A DNA stretch of 64,000 nucleotides from the NCBI GenBank assembly GCA_903813345.2, contig CAIIXF020000007.1:35616538-35680537 (forward strand). The letters are read 5' to 3'. Position numbers and translations under genes: made by a program. Shown here one piece after another: positions 1-12,048 of the stretch. Position 1 is the first letter of the stretch. Each line of letters begins with the position of its first letter. Under the pieces are notes generated by a model that saw only the letters and a program-made list of their open reading frames with translations, was not told the origin of the DNA and did no database searches. Source of the DNA: Owenia fusiformis (Eukaryota; Annelida; Polychaeta; Sabellida; Oweniidae).

Positions 1-254
1 TTAATACAATAATATTGTGTTGAATCGCTTGATGTTATGTGTTTTTATATTGTTGTTAATTAATAAGTAATTTCATGCGCGTTTAATTAATAACTGATAG
101 TGAGAATTTGCAACAAATGAAAGCATACCACGGAAGTTAAACCCAATCACGGCAACAAGAACATTCAGATTAATAAATGAAAGCCGTGGTATTGGGTTTA
201 ACTTGTTGAACTAGTTGCTTTGAAGCATTGTAACAGCCTACTCGATGATAATAC

Positions 255-385
255 AGAGCTGTCAAGTGTCCCGCGAATGGCGGGATTATCCCGCGAATTT
301 GATCAAAATTAGGCTAATTCGCGTGTCCCGCAATGTCCCACGAAGTCCCGCAAATGTGGCTTTGACCTCCGCGAATTTCCGAAAT
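255..385. repeat. TCCCGC-motif degenerate repeat, left block
   Basis: Irregular reiteration of short motifs such as TCCCGCGAAT, TCCCGCAA and TCCCACGAA. The same motif family recurs at about 1930-2285. No coding signal was found; a short ORF here only reflects the repeat. The flanks (1-250 and 385-660) show nothing recognisable. Confidence 0.6.
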
Positions 386-659
386 TGTTGCAATCCCCTA
401 TATTGTGATTATCTGATCTTTTATAAGAAGCTAAGTTTTTGCACTTTTGAGGAGTAAAGTTTACCTAATTTTAAGTACCTAGCATGCTGTTGTTTGGTAT
501 CAAAATAAAGGGGAAAGGTTCAACTTTCATTTTAATTACGAAAATAGGGATGTAGGTCACAAATAGTTCCAACGTTGGCCTTTTTACTACCCGTGTGGCC
601 TTCATCTCAGAACTGAGCAAATATTAGCAAACGCGAGTTACAATAAATGGACGCTGATA

Positions 660-1552
660 TCGGAAAGGGTTTGTAGAAAAACACGGGTACCGGGTAGTAA
701 ATCCTCCATGCTGGGTTCAAACTTGGTACCCGGTACCCGGTCAAAAAAAAACGGGAACCCAAACAACGAAAAATACTAATATATAACATAATAGATTATG
801 AGAAAACGTGTAAGATTTGTTTTGAATTTACAAAAATGTATGTAACATCCTTCAAAATTGAGCTAGAAGTTTCAAATAAAAAGCATATTTTAAGGCTCTT
901 TTCTTCCTCTATCGTCATGGCCATTGGTTATGGGGGGGGGGGGTGCGATCGCACCATCGCACCCTCTCCTGGCTACGCCTATGACATTGTAAGACATAAC
1001 AATTTACAATTCAGTGGACATTTTGTCGAAAATTGGGATAACTTAAATTATGATTAATAATCAAAATCTTACACGTTGCATCCTTTAAATTAACACACGT
1101 CACCTCTCTGCTAAAGCAACGATAGCTATTTACAGGTTTAAATCATAATCAAAACAATTCATGTACCAACATACGAAGTATTGAAAATAGAGTAAGATTG
1201 ATTTGTCTTGGTTTTCAAATCGTCTTACAATGTCATTGGCGTAGCCAGGAGGGGGTGCGATCGCACCCCCCCCCCCCCCTTCATTACCAATGGAAATATG
1301 ACCATGATGATAGAGGAAGAAAAGAGCCTTAAAATGCTTTTTATTTGAAGCTTCTAGCTCAATTTTGAAGGAAGTAACATACATTTTTATAATTCAAAAC
1401 AAATCTTACACGTTTTCTAATGATCTAATTATGTTGTATATTCGTATATTTCGTTTTTTGGGTACCCGTTTTTTTCGACCGGGTACCAAGTTTGAACCCA
1501 GCATGGAGGATTTACTACCCAGTACCCGGTTTTTTCTACAAACCCTTTCTAG
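660..1552. mobile_element. Foldback (long inverted repeat) element, ~0.9 kb
   Basis: Two arms of roughly 350 bp are imperfect reverse complements. The left arm runs from GGAAAGGGTTTGTAG (about 662) through a GGGTACCGGGTAG block, and the right arm mirrors it, ending CTACAAACCCTTTC near 1549. Both arms carry a G/C homopolymer next to TGCGATCGCACC and a GGCGTAGCCAGGA-like motif. The same pseudo-peptide start, MYVTSFKIELE, appears on + in the left arm and on - in the right arm, which confirms the inversion and shows these ORFs are not genes. No transposase is visible, so the element is non-autonomous. Confidence 0.7.
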
Positions 1553-1929
1553 AAAAGTAACCTCATTTCCTATAATTTGATGTAGATTAATCGAACCCCT
1601 ATATCATGGGCTTTCAATTAAAAGCCCATGCCTACAGTATATGAATAGGTACATTTTAATATATAGCATTATGGGGGCAAGCGTTTCATAGTTGGTCACG
1701 ACGCCAGAAGTGCAAAGTATTGTTCCGAATTTTTGAATTTCGTGTTGGATTACGGTACTCACACCTGAAGCATGGTTTTTGTTTTTGATAAATTACAATG
1801 AAGTATAATAATATTCCTATGCGTATTTTGTGAAATTGTGTTGACGTTTATTTAAGTTACAATGAAACGGTGCATTATATTTGATTAATCAGTATCTGAA
1901 AGTTTGATTTAAGTACTTTTACACGCTTT

Positions 1930-2285
1930 TACATTAGTCCCAATCACGCAAATCCCTTGAATGTCCCGGGACATCCTGCAAATTTAGGTGGATGTCCCGC
2001 GAAATCCCGCAAATTTAGGGCACTTTGTCTAAAAAATCTGTCCCTCTATGAAGTTTTTGGTGGTACCCCTGTTAACTGTCCCGCAATTAGGGTGTTTGTC
2101 CCTCGAATGGTCCCGCGAAATCCCGCGAATTTGATAAAAAAAATTGGCCTATTAGCACAATCACGCAAATCCCATAAATGTCCCGCGAAATCCCGCGAAT
2201 TTAGTAGATGTCCCGCAAAATCCCGCAAATTTTGCGCACTTGGTCTAAAAAATCTGTCCCGCGAGAAAATCTTTAGGGGTTGACA
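1930..2285. repeat. TCCCGCGAAATCCCGCGAATTT repeat array
   Basis: Tandem and irregular copies of a 20-40 bp theme (TCCCGCGAAATCCCGC, GCAAATTTAGG, CTAAAAAATCTGTCCC) repeat several times. They are related to the block near 255-385, on the other side of the foldback. Short ORFs on both strands are by-products. The stretches 1553-1930 and 2286-2449 hold no recognisable gene. Confidence 0.6.
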
Positions 2286-2449
2286 GTACTGATAATACAA
2301 CTGATGATTGTCAATCTGCCAAATTAAATAACAATCAAAATTTCAAAATCTGCCAAACCCGTCAAATTAAACAGGGCCAAATTAACAAATTAATTTACAG
2401 TTTATTCAAGTTTCTTTTATTCAGAGCCTAATCTGCTAATGTACATGTA

Positions 2450-2707
2450 TAGTCAAGACAGAAATGTTTGTGAGTACTTTGAATTTAAAAAATAAGCAAT
2501 CAGATGACCAAATTGAAACAGTTTATGTAAAAATAGAAACATTTATATTTATCCTAACTTTTGTATATTTTAGTTTGTTTTGTAATTTGGCTATCATATC
2601 CGTGTCCTCTTATATTTTGATACTTTTTACATAAACTGTTTCAATATGGTCATTTGATTGCTTATTTTTTAAATTCAAAGTACTCACAAACATTTCTGTT
2701 TTGACTG
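2450..2707. mobile_element. TA-flanked MITE with ~100-bp TIRs
   Basis: Near-perfect inverted arms: AGTCAAGACAGAAATG at 2451 is mirrored by CATTTCTGTTTTGACT ending 2706, and the match continues inward for about 100 bp. TA dinucleotides flank both ends (2448-2449, 2708-2709), as expected for Tc1/mariner-type target duplication. It lies about 60 bp upstream of the first recognised RPP25-like exon. Confidence 0.75.
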
Positions 2708-2768
2708 TACTGTACAAGGCCCTGTCACTCAGCATATACCCGCTGTAATCTGTTGCTTGTTGTTATAG

Positions 2769-5141
2769 TGAATAACTACATAAAGGGTGAGACAAAAGAG
2801 GTCATGCCAGAGTATGGATTGCAGATGGATCCAAGTGTTGTACACATGAGAGTCAACTCTGGTAGTAAGATCCGCAACCTCATGACATATGCCATAAAGA
2901 AAATCAAAGTAAGTACTGTCTTTACTAGACCTATACATGCATATTTCACCCAATAATTCTCTATGTAAAAAAGTATGATACTGTCAAAGTTTGATAGATT
3001 GATTCCAAAATGGATTTATTTTTGACTACAATATTGTTCTGTGCTTTGTTGTCCTTCGTCACTTTTATTACTTTTGAATAATTTTTAACTATCCCTCTTT
3101 GAATTCACCCCTCAATTTACATGTTTGCAGGAGCCAAATGTGACACAGTTAGTGTGGAATGGGTCAGGCCAGGCATTGACTAAGGTCATAGCATGTGCTG
3201 AGATCATGAAGAGAAAAGTCAAGGTAGGTAACCACCAACTGCTATCCTCGTATTAGCATATTATCCTTTGACTCACTACTTCTTAGAAACATTTTGCCAG
3301 GAATGATGCTTAATGTTGCTTGTTGATTGTTAGTGTTAATCAACTTTTAATTGTGGACAATAATTCCTGTGTATCCGAACATCTCTCTTGTTTGAACACC
3401 TCTCAAAGTGAACACTGGCATTTGCATATGGCAGATTGTACTGTATATATATGATTTTGATTCTGGATAAATGATAAATGCATAGTTTAAATGTATTTTA
3501 TCTTGTTTCAGGGACTCCATCAAATAACAAAAACAGATTACAAAAGGTAGGGTACCATATAATTAAAGTATCATTTTTCAAATCAGTTACAGGACACATT
3601 ATTAAAGTTTAAAATTAGAAATAGCTACTGATACTTGTCTTGCCTAAAGTAAAGACCCCCCCCCCCCCACTGAGAAACACAACATGATGTGTTGAAAAGG
3701 TGAAGTGCACAGGGGGAGTGCAGTCTTTAGAGAAGACATACAGATACAAACCAGTTTTAGTATGCACAGAAATTAGTAACACCCCCCTCCCCTTCCCCCA
3801 ACTTGCAATACATACCCCCTCCCCCTCAATGGCCCGCCTCTTCTCCTTCAAACCCTAATTTTTAAAGTATGATTTCAGAATTGAGGAGTACTGGGAGCCA
3901 AAGATAGAAGGGTTAGAAAGGTATGCAGATATGAATGTTATTTTATGAGTTGGACTTAGTACTATTAGGCTAAAATTGAAAATAAATTTGCAAGTGTGGA
4001 AGAAAAACAGAAAACATAAAATGTCCACATTCATCTCGTATAAATGAGATGTTCAGTTTTAAAGTCACCACCAAAGGGGGTGATGTACATTATTGTTATA
4101 AATATTGTGTCCAATTTTTTTGTGGACGGTATTGGGCGATTGCTATTCAGCTGTTGGTGGGCAGTGTCTGTAACAAATAGCAGGTGGTGACATTTTGCAT
4201 GTTAATGCCTTGGTTGTATTGCAGACAGCATGAAACGGGATGTGCAGACTGAATGAAACTTTAAATGAAAATCAGAGTCCATGAATCTCAGCTTTTTTGC
4301 TTAATATGAAACATAATTTGAAATGGTAGATTTAATTAAAGTTGTTCATTTTGTGTTTGTTAAGGTTAAAAGTAAACCGCGATGTCCCACACATGATGAT
4401 CTTGCTATCCCAGAATCCTTTGGATACAGAGGAACCTGGGTGAGTACTCCAGAAAACTGTAAATATACTGATAATTACATTTATATGAAAATGATAAATG
4501 ATACCAGTTACGAGATCTTTATATTTATTCCAAATAGAATGGACATTTTGAATGAAATGACAGGTTAAAATTGTCATTGATGTTTCAACAAGAGTTTCCT
4601 ATAAATATGATTACTCAGATTTAGATGATGCCCCTCACATACACGCCCTCCCAGCCCAACTTCTTTGGAGTCTTTGCCATGTATTTCACTTCAGACATAA
4701 ACATTTATATTCACATTGTGGCATTATAAATATTTTCTTTTTCTTAATTCCAGCTACCAAGCTCCAGATAAAGGGGATGCATTTTGGAAACGATCTGCCA
4801 CTTCAAGCAGCAAACCTAAAGACTCAAAACTAAGACAAAAAAGGGATCAGAAATCGCAAAATGAATTCTCTGAGGCTGCTCAGTTTCAGAAAAAGAAAAA
4901 GAAACAAAAATTTGGCAAACAACAAGGGCAAGATGGAGTCCAGGAGTCTAATGGACAGAATACAAAGAAAGCATATGATAAAAAGAGGAATAAAAAAGTT
5001 AAAAAGACTGATAAAATGCCTTCTAAAACTGACACTGACAACTCCAAATCTTTAAAAGATTCAGATGTCAGTGTTGACTCTAAAGAACCAAAAGATCATG
5101 TGACACTCAATGAAAGTACAGTTTCCATGAAAACTGAATGA
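2769..5141 (+). CDS. RPP25: RNase P/MRP subunit p25-like (Alba-family) protein
   Basis: Role (family knowledge): p25 is an Alba-fold subunit that binds the P3 domain of RNase P/MRP RNA in the nucleus, for tRNA 5' processing and rRNA processing. Exons: 2769-2908, 3131-3223, 3512-3546, 3879-3920, 4365-4439, 4754-5141. Phases match throughout (774 nt with the first A, about 257 aa). Diagnostic blocks are HMRVNSGSKIRNLM in exon 1, NGSGQALTKVIACAEIMKR in exon 2, GLHQITKTDY in exon 3, and VPHMMILLSQNPLDTEEPG then YQAP in exons 5-6; these follow vertebrate RPP25/RPP25L. The last exon adds a long Lys-rich tail (KKRNKKVKK, KKKKKQK), probably nuclear-localising and RNA-binding, making it longer than the ~163-199 aa human proteins. 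The first codon seems to be split: the exon begins TG AAT AAC, so an upstream exon must supply A. That exon was not located. Confidence 0.87.
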
Positions 5142-5171
5142 TTTTCAAAATGTGTTCAAAATCAGACCTAA

Positions 5172-5177
5172 AATAAA
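5172..5177 (+). terminator. Poly(A) signal of the RPP25-like gene
   Basis: AATAAA lies 30 bp after the TGA stop at 5139-5141. It is the first canonical signal downstream. Confidence 0.6.
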
Positions 5178-5179
5178 CT

Positions 5180-6240
5180 TCAAAATTGCTCAGAAACAGA
5201 ATCTTGTGTGTCGATTTTATTCTTCTGCATTACCAAGAGAGAATATGTTAAGAATTTAAAGGGTGACGCATATCGTTTAGCAAATCGAACGCTCGTTTCT
5301 GGTGTTGCTCACCGTTTAGTATAAAAGGCCCGATCCCTGAATAATGCTCAAGGGTTCACAGGTTCGAGGTCGTTGTGTCAACACCTCTAACTGTTATATA
5401 GCATAAGTATATTATAGATCGTCACACATTTATAAAAGGGTGAATTTTATTTTGACAAATCAATTCCACATTTATGGGTGAAGTTTCAGGATCTTCTATT
5501 TGTGTACAATAAGGAAAAATTGGCATCTAAATTTCCCCATAACGTAATAGCACACAGCTTGGCATATGAAATATCCTACAAATGAAACAAAGCAAGACAA
5601 ACCGGTTTCTAATACAAGGATTTATATTGGCTGTTGTACATGTATTCTTTGAACGCAATCACTCTTTGGATAACGTTTTCAAAATCATTATAAACGGATT
5701 ACTTCATCTCAAAGACAATTTCAATAAACTGGATTTTACAGAACTCCCCTTATTTCTTAAAAATGGACTGATCCAGTTGATTCGCCTGGAGCCGCCATAT
5801 TGTTTTTATACGGGATGCTAATCGGAACCCTTTAGTACAGGACACAGTATAAAACTAGAGGATTCAATGAACTGTTGGTTGATTTAATAAATGAGGTTAT
5901 GTATGCAATGTGCAAGGCACAGTGTTAGGCTTACATACAAGAAAATTATGCATTAAATCACCTACAATGCATTAGTCCCGCGCTTGAATTCTTTCCAAAA
6001 ATCGCAAATATTTTGAACAATTTTGTAAAAATTCTTTCAGAAGTTAAATCAAATATTATTCCGCTGATAGCAGGTTGTAACCTTTCTCATTCAAACACAT
6101 TAAAATACAGTATATATTAATGATACTTCCAGGTTCAATGTACATGAACTACTATATTGTCATAATATTGCATCTAGTTAACTCCGATTTCCATTGTAAC
6201 CCAGGGGATGCACGGCAGAACAGTGCAGTTTGTTTTTATG
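5180..6240. other. Intergenic spacer between tail-to-tail genes
   Basis: The RPP25-like gene (+) and GLYAT-like gene (-) end towards each other across this spacer. One ORF of 79 codons (5582-5821) has no recognisable motif. A B-box-like GGTTCGAGGTC at about 5362 is unaccompanied by a convincing A box. The 3' UTR of the GLYAT-like gene should lie at the right side. Confidence 0.5.
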
Positions 6241-6244
6241 AATT

Positions 6245-9200
6245 TCAGTAATTATTGTAGCTTACATCATTTGTAGGATCAAATCGAACCCATGACACCT
6301 TACTGAGAAATCTTGCCCCAATCTGTCTTGATAGTTTCATAGATGCCACGTTCCCCTCCTCTATGAACCAAAATGGCGGATTACCAAGAGCCAAGTGTTT
6401 CCTCGCTAATGCTGCCAGTAAAACCTTTCCATAGCCCTTCCTTCTGTCTTCTCGTCGCACGTAAAGTCTTCCCAGACACATGTCCTGACCCGTGATCATG
6501 TGACCAATGACGTCACCAGAGAAATGGCGCAGACATATGCTCGGCAAAGAATTTATACTTTCCTCCATGAGTACATGTGTTTCTGCCGTTCCAAATTTCC
6601 AAGTGGTATTCACAAACTCAGCATCATCTGGAGAAAGTGATTCGAGTTTCAGACCTTCCAATTCATCAACTCTAAAAAACACAAAAACTCACATGAAAGA
6701 CACAACTTAAACCTGCACATCGCTCCAAAACGCAATCTTGGGTTGTTTCGGGGGTGAACTTTATCATTTTGAGCTTAATGAAAGATTATAGAATGATGAA
6801 CAAATGGGGCAAATCTTTTGTATAAATACTTACGATAAATGTGTCATTTCAAAGATTGTTCATTGAATTGCTTCGATTGGTGACGACGATATGATTTTGG
6901 AAAGGTTTCTAAATTAAGCATGTGACGTCTCTTCCGAATTATAGCATTCAACATAAGGAGCATTTAGTTACTCCAATCATTCATAATAACTCGTTGTCCC
7001 TGCCTGAGGCCCGGGTATACAGTCTTTAATAAAAAATCAGTCTTATTCTTATTCAATGTAAGTAATATTATACATGTATATACCACGCATTACCAACTCA
7101 GTACACTAGGGGGCTTTTTAAACATTTTTAACGTATTCCTGGGCCTCAGGTCCCTGCGGTAGAATGCTCGCTCAGCACGCAGGTGGCCCGGGTTCGAATC
7201 ACGCAATAACTTTTTTATTTTTTTAACTGAATGATTGTTCTTTGATATTACGCAGAAAAAAACAATTTTTATTTGCATAAACTTTATATTAGAGCTTGAA
7301 ATGTAAAAACAATATATGTCAACATATTGCGTTTAGGAGCGATGTGCAGGTTTAAGCATTTGATTTATTACTTGTATACATGTATACCAGCAGCAAATAT
7401 AGCAAGATGAAAGCGCCAGTTGCATCTTTAACTATACTTTAAAGAATGAGGTCAATTCAACAAATCGCATTTGCAAATAGTTTTTATACTGGAATACTAC
7501 TGTACTTCTGGAAGACATTTCTCCTCTTTTTGTCATAACCTTTAGGCCATTTTGACTCTTGTTGATTCTTACTGAGACCATCATAAAATGTTTTATGTTA
7601 GTCTCAGATCCTTACGTGGGTTCAGCTGGTAACGGAGATGGGTTGTTCTCATCAAATCCCATCATATCACAGTCAGCAATCATTTCGAATGTGCCGTGTT
7701 TGGTCAAATAAGCTTCTAGAAGGTCCCTGTGCTCACCGAATAAACCTTGAAGTATGCGAACATCAAGTTTAAGCTTCATGTCTTGATTTTGGACACTGCT
7801 CTTCATAAGATTGGCAATTAATCGAGTCTTCATTTGAAAACGTGTTCAAGCAATTAAGTTCGTGTTTGAATCTTTATTTTTAATGTGTATTACAATAGTT
7901 CGGAATTTTATGACGTTGATGCTTTTTATATCGCCAACATAGACAGAGCGGGAGTTTCAGTTGCCAAACTTGAAGAGGTGGTGTACAATGTACATCCCTC
8001 CCACATAGCAATCAGCATCAATTCATTCATTCTTGATTTATCAGTGAACTACGCCACGCGTGTACGCGTGTATTGAAAAGAGGACTATGTCGTAAGAACA
8101 AAGAACATTCTCACTCACAGACAACCGTATTTCGTGAAACATCAATCGTACTTCTGAAAAGTTCTTCGATGTTTTTGTCTTCGCATCGGGTAAAATAATA
8201 GTAGTGGCTGAAGAAATTAGCCAAGTAGGAATTCTGGAAATAAAATATAGTTATTTTCAGTATTCATATTCCACATTTTGCACTCTCATATAGGAGCTTG
8301 ATGGAAGATTGATTAATAAAAAGCTTGGACATTTTAATTGTAATGTTTACATTAAAGAACTCGCCGTGACATGAGACGAAATGGGCCTAAACTTAAATTT
8401 TAGAAAATTGCACCCGATTACGGTACATTGTACTCTCCTATGTACTCAAATTTCAAACTTTTTTAATTACTGGGCTACTTCCCTATGTTCAGGAAGTATT
8501 GATTGCTTCCATAATTGATGACAAACGTTATGTAAAAGGATAAAATTCAGTGACCTACATTTTGCGTGTAATTTATTTTATACGTGCTCTACGACGCAAA
8601 AAGTAAGTAAATGTACCTTGTTCATTTACAGTTGAAGTATACTTTTCTGCAATGTATGAAACTTCAGTAACCCACTATATATTTAGAAGTACAAAATATG
8701 TAGGTCAATGAATTTTATCATTTTATTATCTTGATATGTATTAACGTTCACTCTTTGAGCAAATAGATTTATAACATGTGTGGAGTGAGTAACATGTATC
8801 TTAAAACAACATGGGACTTCAATGAGGAATGAAGCCATTAAAATTTCAAAATGTTTTTAGAGCATATAGTGCATTACTTCTATGACAACCCTCGTATTCC
8901 ATACCTGATGAGGTTTCAGGGACATATCAACCGGGAATATATTCCATATCCGGGCAAATATTTTTCGTATGTCCCGCTCCAACGGAGCTCCGGGACATAT
9001 AAATCGTATGTCCCGCTCAAAAAAAACATTTTGAAAAAAAACATTTTAGAAAAATGTTAAAAATAAATTCGGGAAAAGAATTTGAAAATAAAAATTTGAA
9101 AAAAATTGTGGAAAAAAAGTATGTAAAAAAATTTTGAAAAAAATGTTGAAAAACTGTTGAAAATAAATTCTGAAAAAAAAATTATGCAAAAAATGTGAAA

Positions 9201-9885
9201 AAAAATTTGAAAAAAAAAATTTTGAAAAAAAATTGAAAAGAAATTAGGGGATTTTTTTTTCATTTTTGAAAAAAATTGAAAACAAATTTGGAAAAAAATT
9301 GAATTTTTTTTAAAATGATTACATATTTTGCAAGTAAACACACCAGAGCATATGGGATACATGCTTGTTATTTCAAACCTCATCAGGTATGGAATACAAC
9401 AGTTATGCACGGTCGGTTTGGATACAGGAAATATCCCTCGGGATATTCCCTGTATCCAAAACCTCCCAGTGCATAACCCCTATATATACGACTTAAAGTA
9501 TAGTAGTACCTACTTCCTTGTGGAGAAAGTCGCTTGGCTTTGCAATTAGCACATTGTAATATGGCCAGCTATCAACCAAGAAGACGTACCAACCGCGGTT
9601 ACACCGTAATTCCCCATTTATAACACCTTGTATCTGAAACAGTTAATTCAATTTAAGAGCAAGGTGCCCCGTGCGATTAAACACGATCTTATTTAAGATG
9701 AAGACCACGCATCGAAAACTTATCGATATGTATTCCTTGTCTCATTTTACAGATAATGTGCTCCCAATAACATAGTTTACATCTCATGTCACTGTTTAAA
9801 ATATACCTACGATGAGCGAGGACGGGTCTCGTTTGTCTAAACTTTCTGCAACCGTTGTACATTCCTCTTGAGTGAGTTGCTTCAT
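6245..9885 (-). CDS. GLYAT: Glycine N-acyltransferase-like protein
   Basis: Role (family knowledge): acyl-CoA:glycine (or other amino acid) N-acyltransferase of the GNAT superfamily, conjugating acyl groups, usually mitochondrial in vertebrates. Exons in transcript order: 9885-9811, 9633-9514, 8233-8119, about 7781-7616, 6671-6245; 903 nt, 300 aa, against 296 aa in human GLYAT. The start MKQLTQEECTTVAESL is the first Met after an upstream AG-rich stretch. N-terminal family motifs are GVINGELRCNRGWYVFLVDS, WPYYNVLIAKP and HYYYFTRCEDKNI. The C-terminal GNAT half has LYVRREDRRKGYGKVLLAAL, the R-x-x-G-x-G acetyl-CoA loop, then IEEGNVASMKLSRQIG. Introns carry a TTAA-flanked element and an A-rich inverted-repeat element. 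The exon 4 acceptor (near 7782) is weak and was chosen because it keeps phase and total length. Substrate cannot be told. Confidence 0.85.
6707..7355. mobile_element. TTAA-flanked TIR element in GLYAT-like intron 4
   Basis: Ends are TTAAACCTGCACATCGCTCC (6707) and its mirror GGAGCGATGTGCAGGTTTAA (ending 7355). TTAA at each edge suggests a piggyBac-like target site. About 649 bp with no transposase ORF. A tRNA-like segment sits inside at 7145-7205. Confidence 0.7.
7145..7205 (+). repeat. tRNA-derived SINE head
   Basis: The segment has a tRNA-like layout: GCGGTAGAATGCTCGCTC as a degenerate A-box half, AGCACGCAGG as anticodon-arm-like sequence, and a clear B box GGTTCGAATC at 7191-7200. The acceptor arm does not pair, so it is scored as a SINE remnant rather than a tRNA gene. 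Confidence 0.5.
7572..7607. repeat. Short CTGAGAC hairpin
   Basis: CTGAGACCATCATAA is followed by TTATGTTAGTCTCAG, forming a ~36-bp imperfect hairpin next to the exon 4 donor of the GLYAT-like gene. A nearly identical hairpin lies at 50840-50873. Confidence 0.5.
8894..9397. mobile_element. TIR element with A-rich GAAAAAAATT core
   Basis: GTATTCCATACCTGATGAGG at 8894 is mirrored by CCTCATCAGGTATGGAATAC ending 9397. The core (about 9005-9315) is low-complexity reiteration of GAAAAAAATTT; the Phe-rich minus-strand ORF across it is an artefact. The element lies in intron 2 of the GLYAT-like gene. CGTATGTCCCGCTC occurs twice near its left end. Confidence 0.65.
9402..9477. repeat. 76-bp palindrome
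   Basis: GTTATGCAC...GTGCATAAC encloses an inner near-perfect arm pair (TTTGGATACAGG, AATATCCC / GGGATATT, CCTGTATCCAAA) around a 2-bp centre at about 9439. It sits between the A-rich element and exon 2 of the GLYAT-like gene. Confidence 0.7.
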
Positions 9886-9889
9886 GCCT

Positions 9890-10748
9890 TCAAATTCACC
9901 ATGTAGTATTTCAACACTTTCAGATCGGTGAACTTTTCTTCATAGCCTACAGTAGGGCTATACCAGACCCGATACAACAATCGAAGACCATAAAGTACTA
10001 GTATAGTAGATAATATATTCGTACACAAACTAGAATTCGTATACAATAGTATTTGTGTAATGTTAGAGTGAAGTAGTCAATCAGTTCTCATATAGACAGA
10101 TATGTCTCTGATATAGATAAATACACTCCCCTCCATAAGTTTGGTAACCTTTGCTCCCCCATTGAACTACGTGTTAAAACCTCTTTACCTTTTACCTGCG
10201 ATGGAAATACTTATACTATTGATGGAAACGTAATTCCAATACCTCCCAATTTTCTCAATTTTTTACTGAATTACAATTGGTCGAAAATTGATAATAAAGA
10301 TGAATTTTTGAAAATCGACATTCCCATGTTAACCAATTGAAAATGATAGGTTGGCCGCAAGTCATATGACAGAAGATCCATCCATCCAAGTCCTTGCAAA
10401 AAATACAAGTTGGGAACGCAATTGAATTTGCTACCTTTATTTAACAAAATTGATCCGTTTCTTCAGGTTCAACAAAGTTATAGGTTTTTAAAGTCAACAT
10501 TTTTTTTCAAAAAACCTTTCCATTGAAATAACACAAGAGGCGAAAAATGATTGTCAAAAATGACTTTGAAGCTCTGTAAATTTAGCATTCATCAAGTAAA
10601 CTAAACAATTAGTCTACAAAAAAAGTTCGACAATTCAATTTTCTGTATAATTTTGTTTTGCTGAAACTATTACGAAACAGATATCCTGATTTCTGATTTG
10701 CCTAGAACTCACCATTTCCCATTGAATTACATGGTATTTGACGATTTT
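9890..10748. other. Upstream region of the GLYAT-like gene
   Basis: This region holds the presumed 5' UTR and promoter of the minus-strand GLYAT-like gene. No TATA box at a convincing distance, no RNA gene and no ORF with recognisable motifs were found. A splice-like CTTTCAG context near 9920 leaves open a further 5' non-coding exon. Confidence 0.35.
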
Positions 10749-11156
10749 CACGCGGTACTAACTTCGACCGTTAATTTGAATTTTTGACTTACCAGATACT
10801 TGAAAATCAAGGATTGCGAGTCTCATACTGCACCGTTGTTCTTCAAACTTATACCATTAAAAGCAAAACAAAATTGCCTTTCTGTTGGTGCGTTACTTTA
10901 TTGTAAAGAGTCCCTCGTTCTAGCAGCGTTTTGGTCCCCAGCTGTTAGAAGGCCTTCTTACAGCTGGGGACCAAAATACCGCTGGAAGTAGGGACTCTGT
11001 TTAAGAGAATAATGTACCATCAGAAAGGGATTTTTGTTATGCTTTGAATGGAACAAGTTTGAAGAGAAACGGTGCAGTATGAGACTCGTAATCCTTGATT
11101 TTCAAACATCCGGTAGGTCAAAAATTCAAATTAACGGTCGAAGTTAGGACCGCGTG
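10749..11156. mobile_element. Palindromic MITE, ~408 bp
   Basis: Almost the whole element is one inverted repeat. Ends are CACGCGGTACTAACTTCGAC and GTCGAAGTTAGGACCGCGTG. The centre near 10955 is the palindrome TTTTGGTCCCCAGCTGT ... ACAGCTGGGGACCAAAA. No protein is encoded; a 63-codon ORF inside is spurious. Confidence 0.75.
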
Positions 11157-12040
11157 TTAATTTGGCGGCCGGTTTAATTTGCCACCGTTTAAATTAATTC
11201 GCCTCCAAATTTCCCGTGATTTTAGTAGCATGTAAATTCACGGTGTTATAGCATGACGGTTACGTCAAGGCGATTTGCAAAATTTTGCGGTAACGATAAC
11301 AAAAAATGGCGGATGGGAAAGACAGCATGTCCTGTTTCTCGCCTGTAGGCAAGATTCATAGATAAGATTTCCTTTTCAACTAGCTATAGTTCCATTCGGT
11401 GACGTATACATGGATGGTTATAAAGACTGGGTCAAATCTGCCAGGTGGTTTACTAGAAGCGGAATATAGGCTGTAAACTTACCGACTGAGATGTCCAAGT
11501 TCATATTTTTTAGTCCATTCTCGTGATTTCTCAGTATATGTGCCTCAGAGCCACTCAAACTATTAACAGTAAGTAAACTGTGTATAAACAAGCCATGAAA
11601 TGACAAATCCAGAACAGGAACGTGGTCATATCGTAATTAATAAGGTTTTAAACGCAATGTCGTTAGACGACTACGTATGCATTCTATGGATGGTAACGTA
11701 TTGTATTTGATGTACATTAGATATTTAGCGGACGGTTACGTGCATGCACATCTTTCAGGTTAAGGTTGGTAGTTCTGATAGCCTCTTTCCATGTAATTGT
11801 TATAATGAGTAAGAAATTGAATATTGAATTGCTTATATTTGTTTTCATGACTCGCAAGAGACGCTCTTGCGAGTCATCCCAAATTTAAATTCAAAAATGA
11901 CCAGCTCCGCACCCTCCGCTCATTTGCTCCGCACCCAATATTTCCCACAGGCTCTGTCTGCATAGTGTGTTGCATGTCTTTGAAATTACAAGGGAGCAGG
12001 TTTTTAATACGATCTAAGAAACAATCTCTAATGTCTGTGT
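11157..12040. other. Non-coding spacer with a perfect hairpin
   Basis: The left part (11160-11320) contains TTTGCCACCG, TTCGCCTCC and CCGTGATTTTAG motifs like an old interspersed repeat. At 11847-11877 a perfect hairpin (ATGACTCGCAAGAG, loop ACG, CTCTTGCGAGTCAT) occurs, followed by GCTCCGCACC repeated twice. No gene was recognised. Confidence 0.5.
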
Positions 12041-12048
12041 ATGCATGG

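Noticed and set aside
836-1384. Two related ORFs starting MYVTSFKIELE
   Set aside because: They lie on opposite strands in the two arms of a foldback and end in homopolymer tracts; not genes.
9057-9410. 117-codon Phe-rich minus-strand ORF (membrane-protein-like)
   Set aside because: Translation of GAAAAAAATT low-complexity sequence inside a TIR element.
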